Assembly: GCA_002421985.1 (NCBI GenBank)
Contig: DISF01000033.1
Location: 1-23,842, forward strand
Length of the DNA: 23,842 nt
Direction of reading: 5' to 3'
From: Roseovarius sp. UBA6217
Lineage (GTDB): Bacteria; Pseudomonadota; Alphaproteobacteria; Rhodobacterales; Rhodobacteraceae
Shown: positions 8,448 through 14,252 of the stretch, piece by piece
Layout: every line of letters begins with the position of its first letter
How positions within the stretch are numbered: the first letter of the stretch is position 1
Notes under the pieces: generated by a model
What the model saw: only the letters and a program-made list of their open reading frames with translations
Told to the model about the DNA's origin: nothing
Databases searched by the model: none
Made by a program: the position numbers and the translations under genes

Positions 8448-8503
8448 TCCGCAAATTTGCAACTTATTGCGAATGATTTATTGAATATCCGCAAATCTGC
8501 AAA
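8448..8503 (-). promoter_or_regulatory. Two PccR-like operator sites upstream of pccB
   Basis: The plus strand has TCCGCAAATTTGCAA at 8448-8462 and TCCGCAAATCTGCAAA at 8488-8503, exactly 40 bp apart (about four helical turns). Read on the minus strand each is TTGCA-n-ATTTGCGGA; the first is extended by another half-site, TTCGCAA. In Rhodobacter sphaeroides the short-chain acyl-CoA regulator PccR activates pccB and, as I remember it, binds TTTGCAAA-type half-sites. The match in motif, target gene and position upstream of the -35 is good; binding itself is inferred. Confidence 0.6.
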
Positions 8504-8662
8504 TCAATCCCGGCTTTGCAGATGGTCTTGTTGTCGGACCCACGACGCAAAGACCATTGAGGCGGGCATTTTTCCAGAGGCCTGTGCCCGCCCCAAAGCC
8601 CGGAGCGCGCTGCTTTGAGCCGCAGTCGGCGGCACGTTCCAAAGACCAAAGGCAAAAGCGAC

Positions 8663-8728
8663 ACGCGCGAGGGTCGCGTCGCGCTTGAGGCCCTCAACGC
8701 CCTCCTCAAGATACCGCTCCTGCCACCC
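8663..8728 (-). pseudogene. IS630-like transposase fragment
   Basis: A minus-strand frame reads WQERYLEEGVEGLKRD, which matches the helix-turn-helix segment near the N-terminus of IS630-family transposases (WRWQERF.EEGV.GLLRDKTRP). Neither the preceding transposase start nor the DDE catalytic domain is present; the sequence on both sides is unrelated. It is therefore a remnant of about 20 codons. The rest of the 8504-8847 gap shows no recognisable gene. It lies between tRNA-Leu and the pccB control region. Confidence 0.5.
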
Positions 8729-8843
8729 CGCAGACCGGCTTGTGCGGCGTGTTGCGGTTAGCAATCACCGCCTGAAGACAGGCCCGGTCGGCGGGGCCTG
8801 GCTAAAGGCAGATGTCCGAGCGTCTCAGGCCCATGTATTAAAA

Positions 8844-8868
8844 TAAACTCTTGGTTTTCAGGGAAGAG
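8844..8868 (-). terminator. Weak candidate terminator after tRNA-Leu
   Basis: On the minus strand CTCTT and AAGAG form a 5-bp stem with a long loop, followed by TTTATTTT. It sits 5 nt after the tRNA CCA end. The stem is short, so this is tentative. Confidence 0.35.
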
Positions 8869-8872
8869 AGAA

Positions 8873-8959
8873 TGGTGCGGTCGAGAAGACTCGAACTTCC
8901 ACGGGAGTTACCCCACAGCGACCTCAACGCTGCGCGTCTACCAATTCCGCCACGACCGC
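8873..8959 (-). tRNA. tRNA-Leu (anticodon GAG)
   Basis: The minus strand folds into a full class II tRNA of 87 nt. The acceptor stem GCGGTCG pairs with CGACCGC and is followed by A and an encoded CCA (8873-8875). The D-arm is GCG...CGC, the anticodon stem CAGCG/CGCTG encloses the loop TTGAGGT with anticodon GAG, a long variable arm contains GGG/CCC pairing, and the T-loop reads TTCGAGT. The GAG anticodon reads CUC and CUU leucine codons. A promoter lies just upstream (8982-9010). Confidence 0.96.
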
Positions 8960-8981
8960 ACGTGCCAGGTAGGCTGCGGGG

Positions 8982-9010
8982 CGTATACGCAATGCGTCTC
9001 GGCTTGTGAA
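8982..9010 (-). promoter_or_regulatory. Promoter of tRNA-Leu
   Basis: On the minus strand TTCACA (9010-9005) and TATACG (8987-8982) are separated by exactly 17 bp. The expected start near 8975 leaves a short 5' extension before the mature tRNA end at 8959. Confidence 0.55.
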
Positions 9011-9125
9011 GGGGCAAATCGCATCGCGCCCGCGCTTTTTCCCGCGCCGGTCCGAGGGGGCAGTGCGGGCTTGACGATGGCGGGCGGACAGGACATTCCA
9101 AGACCTGCGCACAGGCCGCAGCGGC

Positions 9126-9149
9126 AAAGGAGGCCGGGCCCCGGCCCGG
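9126..9149 (+). promoter_or_regulatory. Distant Shine-Dalgarno plus hairpin ahead of lipB
   Basis: A near-perfect Shine-Dalgarno AAAGGAGG (9126-9133) lies 24 nt before the lipB ATG, too far by normal rules. It is followed immediately by an inverted repeat CCGGGCC-CC-GGCCCGG (9134-9149), and then 8 nt to the start. Folding of the repeat would bring the two to normal distance. Otherwise only a weak GGACAGG lies near the start. Confidence 0.45.
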
Positions 9150-9157
9150 ACAGGCAG

Positions 9158-9811
9158 ATGGTGGAATGGATCACCTCCGATGGTCTCGTCCCCTACCCCG
9201 AGGCCGTGGCCCGGATGGAGGCGCGCGCCGACGCCATCGCCCGCGGCGAGGCCCGAGAGGCGATCTGGCTTCTGGAACATCCCCCCCTTTATACAGCCGG
9301 GACATCGGCGCGCGCCGCCGATCTCGTGGAGCCCGACCGATTTCCCGTGTTCGAGGCCCGGCGCGGCGGGCAATATACCTATCACGGCCCCGGCCAGCGA
9401 GTGGCCTATGTCATGCTCGATGTGGGTCGCCGGGGGCGCGATGTGCGCCGCTTCGTCGCGGCGCTGGAGGCCTGGGTGATCGCCACCCTCGCCGAATTCA
9501 ACGTCACCGGCGAGATACGCGCGGGCCGCGTCGGCGTCTGGGTCACGCGGCACGACAAGCCGCTGACCGCCGCCGGGCGCCCCCAGGAGGACAAGATCGC
9601 CGCCATCGGCATCCGCCTGCGCAAATGGGTAAGCTTTCACGGCCTGTCGATCAATGTCGATCCCGATCTCGACCATTTCACCGGCATCGTGCCCTGCGGC
9701 ATATCCGAGCATGGCGTTACCAGCCTTGTCGATCTCGGCCTGCCGGTCAGCATGGCCGATCTCGACACCGCCCTGATGCGCAGTTTCGACAGTGCCTTTG
9801 CTGAGGCGTGA
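9158..9811 (+). CDS. lipB: Octanoyltransferase LipB
   Basis: LipB moves octanoyl groups from acyl carrier protein to the lipoyl domains of 2-oxoacid dehydrogenases and the glycine cleavage H protein, the first step of lipoate synthesis. The 217 residues hold the family motifs in order: LLEHPPLYTAGTS (38-50), RGGQYTYHGPGQ (69-80), then DKIAAIGIRLRKWVSFHGLS with the catalytic Lys146, and GIVPCGI with the acyl-accepting Cys180. The start MVEWITSDGLVPYPEA is the usual N-terminus; the 29 codons before it in the same frame are proline/arginine-rich and unlike the family. lipA is not in the window. See the unusual ribosome-site arrangement at 9126-9149. Confidence 0.95.
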   Translation: MVEWITSDGLVPYPEAVARMEARADAIARGEAREAIWLLEHPPLYTAGTSARAADLVEPDRFPVFEARRGGQYTYHGPGQRVAYVMLDVGRRGRDVRRFVAALEAWVIATLAEFNVTGEIRAGRVGVWVTRHDKPLTAAGRPQEDKIAAIGIRLRKWVSFHGLSINVDPDLDHFTGIVPCGISEHGVTSLVDLGLPVSMADLDTALMRSFDSAFAEA

Positions 9812-9863
9812 CGCCGCGAACGCACCGCCCCCGCCCCCGCCCCGGCGCGCGACGAATTGCCGG

Positions 9864-9891
9864 TTGCAAGCACATGCCGCAAGGCTATGTT
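9864..9891 (+). promoter_or_regulatory. Probable promoter of the cytochrome c gene
   Basis: TTGCAA (9864-9869), a 16-bp spacer and TATGTT (9886-9891) lie 41 bp before the cytochrome start codon. An AAGAGG ribosome site follows at about 9921-9926. Confidence 0.5.
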
Positions 9892-9931
9892 GCCACGCGA
9901 AGACAAACCCAAACCCAACCAAGAGGTAGCC

Positions 9932-10321
9932 ATGAAGACCGTTCTGACCGCCACCGCCCTGCTCACCGCGTTTGCCCTTCCCGCCCTCGCCGAGGGCGAC
10001 GCCGCCAAGGGCGAGAAGGAATTCAACAAATGCAAGGCCTGCCACATGATCGCTTCTGACAGCGAGACGATCGTCAAGGGCGGCAGGACCGGCCCCAATC
10101 TTTATGGCGTGATCGGGCGGGTGATGGGCAGCGTCGAGGATTTCGCTTATTCCGACGGGCTCAAGGCAAAGGCCGAGGCCGGTGAGGTCTGGACCGAGGA
10201 GGCCCTCGCCGAATACACCGCCGATCCGAACGAATTCCTCGGCAGCCGCTCCAACATGACGTTCAAGCTGCGCAAGGGCGGCGAGGACGTGGCCGCCTAT
10301 CTCGCCACGTTCTCCGACTAA
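9932..10321 (+). CDS. cycA: Periplasmic cytochrome c550/c2, 129 aa
   Basis: A class I c-type cytochrome that shuttles electrons in the periplasm, typically from the bc1 complex to oxidases such as the aa3 enzyme encoded nearby. It has a Sec signal peptide (MKTVLTATALLTAFALPALA, cleavage after residue 20), then EGDAAKGEKEFNKCKACHMI with the heme-binding CKACH (residues 34-38; His38 is the proximal ligand). A TGPNLYGVIGR segment and NMTFKL follow, in which Met109 is the likely sixth ligand. The sequence strongly recalls Paracoccus cytochrome c550, with a shorter C-terminal half. Start chosen for the signal peptide and the AAGAGGTAGCC ribosome site. It stands alone between its own promoter and a strong terminator. 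The symbol cycA is by analogy. Confidence 0.9.
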   Translation: MKTVLTATALLTAFALPALAEGDAAKGEKEFNKCKACHMIASDSETIVKGGRTGPNLYGVIGRVMGSVEDFAYSDGLKAKAEAGEVWTEEALAEYTADPNEFLGSRSNMTFKLRKGGEDVAAYLATFSD

Positions 10322-10345
10322 GCCGGACAGCAGGCCCGGATGACA

Positions 10346-10373
10346 GGCCGCGCGGCACTTCGCGCGGCCTTTT
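10346..10373 (+). terminator. Intrinsic terminator after the cytochrome c gene
   Basis: GGCCGCGCG (10346-10354) pairs perfectly with CGCGCGGCC (10361-10369) around a GCACTT loop, followed by TTTT. It ends the single-gene cytochrome transcript. Confidence 0.9.
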
Positions 10374-10452
10374 GTGTTGAGCGCCCGCACGCGCACAGTC
10401 GCCGGGTCGGGTGCCACCTTCCCCCTTGCCGCCACCCCTGCTACCTGAGGCC

Positions 10453-11292
10453 ATGCTCAGCTATCAGCACCATTACCACGCCGGCAACGCGGCGGATGTC
10501 CACAAGCACGCCGTGCTGGCCTGGATGCTGGCCTATCTGACCGCGAAGCCCAAGCCGCTCAGCTATATCGAGACCCATGCCGGGCGCGGGCTTTATGATC
10601 TGGCCGACCCGGCCGCGCAGCGCACCGGCGAGGCAACGCAGGGCATCGGGCGGCTCGAACAGGCGCTTGCGGCGGATCATCCCTATCGCCGCCACCTGGA
10701 TGCGACCCGCGCCGCCCACGGCCCTTCTGCCTATCCCGGCTCGCCGCTCATCGCCGCGCAGGCGCTGCGGCCCGGCGACCGGCTCCATTTGGCCGAATTG
10801 CACCCCGGCGAGCACGCGGCGCTGACGGCGGCGCTTGCGCCCTTTGGGGCCCGTATCCGCCGCGAGGACGGGTTCGCGATGGCCCATGCCACCTGCCCGC
10901 CGACGCCGCGCCGGGGGCTGCTGCTGGTGGATCCAAGCTACGAGGTGAAGGCCGATTACGACAGCATCCCCGGCCATTTCGCGCGGATCAACCGCAAGTG
11001 GAATGTCGGCATCCTGGTGCTGTGGTATCCGATCCTGACATCGGGCGCGCATGGCCCGATGCTGGATGCGCTCGCCGCCGCCTTTCCGGACGGCCTGCGC
11101 CACGAGGTCGGCTTTGCCGCCGCCCGCGAGGGCCACCGCATGACCGGCTCGGGGCTTTTCGTGGTCAACCCGCCCTATGGCCTTGCCGACGAGGCCGCCC
11201 GCCTCTCGGCGGTCTTTGACGCGCAGGGTCGTGCGCGGGTCACACCGCAAACCGCCGCTGCATCATCCACGCCGCGCCACCCTCTGGCTTGA
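10453..11292 (+). CDS. rlmJ: 23S rRNA (adenine(2030)-N6)-methyltransferase RlmJ
   Basis: RlmJ methylates A2030 of 23S rRNA using S-adenosylmethionine. The 279-residue product matches the family length and its signature start MLSYQHHYHAGNAADVHKH. It continues with YIETHAGRGLYDL (SAM-binding region), LHLAELHPGEH, the catalytic motif region LLLVDPSYEVK, and WYPI and LFVVNPPYGL. The catalytic motif reads DPSYE, where the E. coli enzyme has DPPYE; I believe this variant occurs in related bacteria. The start at 10453 is set by the conserved N-terminus with CTGAGG just upstream. The last codons and the stop lie inside a long palindrome (11281-11338). Confidence 0.93.
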   Translation: MLSYQHHYHAGNAADVHKHAVLAWMLAYLTAKPKPLSYIETHAGRGLYDLADPAAQRTGEATQGIGRLEQALAADHPYRRHLDATRAAHGPSAYPGSPLIAAQALRPGDRLHLAELHPGEHAALTAALAPFGARIRREDGFAMAHATCPPTPRRGLLLVDPSYEVKADYDSIPGHFARINRKWNVGILVLWYPILTSGAHGPMLDALAAAFPDGLRHEVGFAAAREGHRMTGSGLFVVNPPYGLADEAARLSAVFDAQGRARVTPQTAAASSTPRHPLA

Positions 11293-11354
11293 CCGGACGA
11301 TCTCCGGCAGCCGGGAGATCCTCGGGTCCAGCCAGAGGATGACGCGGATCATCC
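11281..11354 (+). repeat. Long palindromic element (RIME-like) over the rlmJ stop
   Basis: Positions 11281-11338 form a bulge-free inverted repeat: 9 outer base pairs (CCTCTGGCT/AGCCAGAGG), then 4, 2 and 7 more, interrupted by single mismatches, with GATCTCC/GGAGATC near the centre. A second small palindrome, GGATGA-CGCGGA-TCATCC (11337-11354), follows directly. The 'TTGACC...GAGATCCTCGGGTC...GAGGATGACG' wording is like the dispersed palindromic elements (RIME type) of alphaproteobacteria, in my recollection. No T-run follows. Confidence 0.6.
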
Positions 11355-11388
11355 GCCCCCAACCGCAATTGCGGTGCGACAAAATTCC

Positions 11389-11402
11389 TTGATCTCGATC
11401 AA
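11389..11402 (+). promoter_or_regulatory. FNR/FnrL box upstream of ctaD
   Basis: TTGAT-CTCG-ATCAA is a perfect match to the TTGAT-N4-ATCAA site of oxygen-sensing FNR-type regulators (FnrL in Rhodobacteraceae). It lies 107 bp before ctaD and 9 bp before a candidate -35. A perfect 14-bp palindrome ACCGCAATTGCGGT (11362-11375) lies 13 bp further upstream. Confidence 0.7.
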
Positions 11403-11411
11403 TTTCGCGCA

Positions 11412-11440
11412 TTGCCCGCCCGCGTGCGAGGCTCTAAAAC
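11412..11440 (+). promoter_or_regulatory. Candidate ctaD promoter
   Basis: TTGCCC (11412-11417), 17-bp spacer, TAAAAC (11435-11440). The FNR box would be centred near -51, which does not fit the classic activator position at -41.5 well; repression or another promoter is possible. Confidence 0.35.
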
Positions 11441-11508
11441 GAAAACGATAACGGGGATGTGAGGCATGTGCCTGCGCCCCCATCGGAATTGTCAACAGGA
11501 GGCACCCA

Positions 11509-13182
11509 ATGGCGGACGCAGCCATTCACGGCCACGAGCACGAGGATCAGCGCGGCTTCTTCACCCGCTGGTTCATGTCCACGAACCACAAGGATATCGG
11601 CATCCTCTACCTGGTCACCTCGGCATTCGTCGGGCTGATCGCGGTTCTGTTCACCGTCTACATGCGGATGGAACTGATGGAGCCGGGCGTGCAATACATG
11701 TGCATGGAGGGCGCGCGCTTCATCGCCTCTGATGTCGCGGACTGCACGCCCAACGGCCATCTATGGAACGTGCTGATCACCTATCACGGCGTTCTGATGA
11801 TGTTCTTCGTGGTCATTCCGGCGCTGTTCGGCGGCTTTGGCAACTACCTGATGCCGCTCCAGATCGGCGCGCCCGACATGGCATTTCCGCGCATGAACAA
11901 CCTCAGCTTCTGGCTTTATGTCGCGGGCACGGCGCTTGGCGTCGCGTCGCTTCTGGCACCGGGCGGCAACGGTCAACTTGGATCGGGCGTGGGCTGGGTG
12001 CTTTACCCGCCGCTCTCGACCAACGAGGGCGGGATGTCGATGGATCTGGCGATCTTCGCCGTCCACGTCTCGGGGGCATCCTCGATCCTTGGCGCGATCA
12101 ACATGATCACCACCTTCCTCAACATGCGCGCACCGGGCATGACGCTGTTCAAGGTGCCGCTGTTTGCGTGGTCGATCTTTGTCACCGCGTGGATGATCCT
12201 GCTGGCGCTGCCGGTGCTGGCGGGTGCCATCACCATGCTGCTGACGGACCGCAATTTCGGCACCACCTTCTTTGATCCGGCGGGCGGCGGGGATCCGATC
12301 CTCTATCAGCATATCCTGTGGTTCTTCGGTCACCCCGAGGTCTATATCATCATCATCCCCGGCTTCGGCATCATCTCTCACGTGATCGCCACCTTTTCGC
12401 GCAAGCCGATCTTTGGCTATCTGCCGATGGTCTGGGCAATGATCGCCATCGGGTTCCTGGGCTTCATCGTCTGGGCGCACCACATGTATACGGTGGGCAT
12501 GTCGCTCACCCAGCAGAGCTATTTCATGCTGGCCACGATGGTGATCGCCGTGCCCACCGGGGTAAAGGTGTTCTCGTGGATCGCCACCATGTGGGGCGGT
12601 TCGGTGGAGTTCCGCACGCCGATGCTCTGGGCGTTCGGCTTCCTGTTCCTGTTCACCGTGGGCGGGGTTACCGGCATCGTGCTCAGCCAGGCGGCGGTGG
12701 ACCGCGCCTATCACGACACCTATTATGTGGTGGCGCATTTCCACTATGTCATGAGCCTTGGTGCCGTGTTCGCGATCTTTGCCGGCATCTATTTCTACTT
12801 CCCCAAGATGACCGGGCGCATGATCCCCGAATGGATGGGCAAGCTGCATTTCTGGGCGATGTTCGTCGGTGCGAACCTCACCTTCTTCCCGCAGCACTTC
12901 CTTGGCCGTCAGGGGATGCCGCGCCGCTATATCGACTACCCCGAAGCCTTTGCGGTCTGGAACTGGTGGTCGTCGGTGGGGGCGTTCATCTCGTTTGCCA
13001 GCTTCGTGTTCTTCTTTGGCGTGGTGTTCTATGCCCTCTTCCGCGGGGCCCGCGTGACCGAGCCGAATCCGTGGAACGAATATGCCGACACGCTGGAATG
13101 GACCCTGCCCTCGCCGCCGCCGGAGCACACTTTCGAGACGCTCCCGAGGCGCGAGGACTGGGACAAGGCCCCGGCCCACTGA
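11509..13182 (+). CDS. ctaD: Cytochrome c oxidase (aa3) subunit I
   Basis: The catalytic heme-copper subunit that reduces oxygen to water and pumps protons across the inner membrane. The 557 residues carry all key positions, each one less than in Paracoccus numbering: heme ligands His93 (ITYHG) and His412 with His410 (AHFHY), CuB ligands His275, His324 and His325 (AHHMYT), the Tyr279 cross-link in GHPEVY, D-channel Asp123 (GAPDMAFPRMN) and Glu277, and K-channel Lys353 (TGVKVFSW). About twelve hydrophobic segments are visible. It is therefore an A-type proton-pumping oxidase. The start has AGGAGG seven bases upstream. It is a single-gene unit with its own terminator; subunits II and III are encoded elsewhere, as is common in this group. 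Confidence 0.98.
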   Translation: MADAAIHGHEHEDQRGFFTRWFMSTNHKDIGILYLVTSAFVGLIAVLFTVYMRMELMEPGVQYMCMEGARFIASDVADCTPNGHLWNVLITYHGVLMMFFVVIPALFGGFGNYLMPLQIGAPDMAFPRMNNLSFWLYVAGTALGVASLLAPGGNGQLGSGVGWVLYPPLSTNEGGMSMDLAIFAVHVSGASSILGAINMITTFLNMRAPGMTLFKVPLFAWSIFVTAWMILLALPVLAGAITMLLTDRNFGTTFFDPAGGGDPILYQHILWFFGHPEVYIIIIPGFGIISHVIATFSRKPIFGYLPMVWAMIAIGFLGFIVWAHHMYTVGMSLTQQSYFMLATMVIAVPTGVKVFSWIATMWGGSVEFRTPMLWAFGFLFLFTVGGVTGIVLSQAAVDRAYHDTYYVVAHFHYVMSLGAVFAIFAGIYFYFPKMTGRMIPEWMGKLHFWAMFVGANLTFFPQHFLGRQGMPRRYIDYPEAFAVWNWWSSVGAFISFASFVFFFGVVFYALFRGARVTEPNPWNEYADTLEWTLPSPPPEHTFETLPRREDWDKAPAH

Positions 13183-13199
13183 GGCCATCGCAATCAATG

Positions 13200-13231
13200 A
13201 AAAGGCCCCGGCATCGCGCCGGGGCCTTTTT
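13200..13231 (+). terminator. Intrinsic terminator after ctaD
   Basis: AAAAGGCCCCGGC (13200-13212) pairs with GCCGGGGCCTTTT (13218-13230) around ATCGC, then a further T. The symmetrical A/T flanks allow it to work on both strands. Confidence 0.93.
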
Positions 13232-13377
13232 GGTATTGGCCTCTTGATTTCGGGATGTCGCCCGTGTCGGCACCCGGCACAGGCTGCCCGATGCTGTAGA
13301 AGGGGAACGCTCAGGGCCTTGAGGTGACGTTCGCAATCATGTGCAGAGCCGCGCGAGTGCCCGACCGCGGGTGGGCG

Positions 13378-13431
13378 CTGCAACGGTTGCGCGTGGCCCT
13401 TATGCCCGCAAAATACTGCAACGATTGCGCG
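13378..13431. repeat. Duplicated operator-like palindromes
   Basis: CTGCAACGGTTGCGCG (13378-13393) and CTGCAACGATTGCGCG (13416-13431) differ at one base and start 38 bp apart. Their core GCAAC-G-GTTGC is an inverted repeat, and a further half-site CGTTGCA lies at 13441-13447. GCGCGAGTG also occurs twice (13351-13359 and 13427-13435). This arrangement is typical of repressor operators, but no adjacent gene explains it. Confidence 0.5.
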
Positions 13432-13446
13432 AGTGATATACGTTGC

Positions 13447-13474
13447 AAAAGCGCCCGCCCGTCCGGGCGGGCGC
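13447..13474 (-). terminator. Intrinsic terminator, minus strand
   Basis: GCGCCCGCCC and GGGCGGGCGC (13451-13474) form a perfect 10-bp stem with a 4-nt loop; on the minus strand it is followed by TTTT. It lies about 170 bp after the YqeY gene stop and is the nearest candidate for ending that transcript. Confidence 0.7.
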
Positions 13475-13642
13475 GCGGCGGCGCGCAAGCGCGCCTTGAC
13501 TCCGCGCGGGGGACAGGAGGCGAATGGCGGCAACAGGCCAATCCCGACGCCCCCCATCGCACCACATGGCCGGATCATCATCGCCCAAGACCTGCCAGAC
13601 ACCATCCGCCAGAGTCTGTCACGCACGTTCACGCATCGCGCT

Positions 13643-14110
13643 CTACCCAAGCCGGTCCTTGACCTGCGGCCCGACGGTGCCGAAATCCATCTGCCCGGCA
13701 TGGCGCTCCTTGAGCTTGCCCATGATCTTGCCCATGTCGCGAATCGAGGCGGCCCCGACATCCGCGATGGCGCGGTCGATGGCGGCCTTGATCTCTTCTC
13801 CGGTCAACTGGCGCGGCAGGAATTCCTCGATCACGGCGATCTCGGCGCGTTCGCGCTCGGCAAGATCGACGCGGCCACCCTCCTCATAGGCGCGCACGCT
13901 CTCATTGCGCTGCTTGACCATCTTGGCAAGGATCGCCCGTATCTCGGCATCGCCGAGCGCGGCAGCGTCATCCGATCCGCGCGCGGCGATTTCCTGATCC
14001 TTGATCGCCGCATTGACAAGCCGCAGGGTCGCAAGGCGTCCCTGATCCCTGTCCTTCATCGCCTGTTTCAGCGCCTGAGCGATCCGGTCGCGTAATTCCA
14101 TCTGGTCCAT
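13643..14110 (-). CDS. GatB/YqeY domain-containing protein, 155 aa
   Basis: A stand-alone YqeY-type helical domain, related to the tRNA-binding tail of the GatB subunit of the Asp/Glu-tRNA amidotransferase. The sequence has the family start (MELRDRIAQALKQAMKDRD), LATLRLVNAAIKDQEI, AKMVKQRNESVRAYEEGGR, ERAEIAVIEEFLPRQL and the C-terminal DMGKIMGKLKERHAGQMDFG segment; the length is normal. It may influence tRNA or amidation quality but the biochemical role is uncertain. The start could be 14110 or the in-frame ATG at 14101; GGGG lies before the first. It is divergent from carA, an arrangement I recall as common in Rhodobacteraceae. Confidence 0.92.
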   Translation of the reverse strand: MDQMELRDRIAQALKQAMKDRDQGRLATLRLVNAAIKDQEIAARGSDDAAALGDAEIRAILAKMVKQRNESVRAYEEGGRVDLAERERAEIAVIEEFLPRQLTGEEIKAAIDRAIADVGAASIRDMGKIMGKLKERHAGQMDFGTVGPQVKDRLG

Positions 14111-14170
14111 CCCCGTGACCGTTTCCAGCCATCGACCTTAACGGCTGGCCAGCCGCGTGACAACCACCTG

Positions 14171-14217
14171 CCCGGCACATCTGCCGGGTTGACCCCGGCA
14201 AGGGCTGGGCCTAGGTA
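14171..14217 (+). promoter_or_regulatory. Candidate carA promoter with overlapping inverted repeats
   Basis: TTGACC (14189-14194) and TAGGTA (14212-14217) are 17 bp apart; the -10 is weak. Three segments surround the -35: CCCGGCA (14171-14177), TGCCGGG (14182-14188) and CCCGGCA (14194-14200); the middle one is complementary to both others. A separate perfect palindrome CGGCTGGCCAGCCG lies at 14142-14155. Confidence 0.4.
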
Positions 14218-14252
14218 TGCGCCGATTTGCCCCGAGCCCGGAGACCGCCAAG

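Larger units (their letters stand above)
13232..13642. other. Gene-free stretch between ctaD and the YqeY gene
   Basis: No frame here looks like a real gene on either strand. It holds duplicated TGCAACG-type sites (13378-13431) and a minus-strand terminator (13447-13474). The rest is plain GC-rich sequence in which I see no tRNA, known riboswitch or mobile element. Confidence 0.6.

Noticed and set aside
7196..8476. 426-codon plus-strand open frame antisense to pccB
   Set aside because: Shadow frame with no recognisable domain; it crosses the pccB promoter and operators.
8873..8959. attachment-site duplication of the tRNA-Leu 3' end
   Set aside because: No second copy of the tRNA 3' end was seen in the flanking sequence, so an integrated element cannot be supported.
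11761..13761. 666-codon minus-strand open frame antisense to ctaD
   Set aside because: Highly His/Arg-rich shadow of a fully conserved oxidase gene; it also runs through the ctaD terminator.
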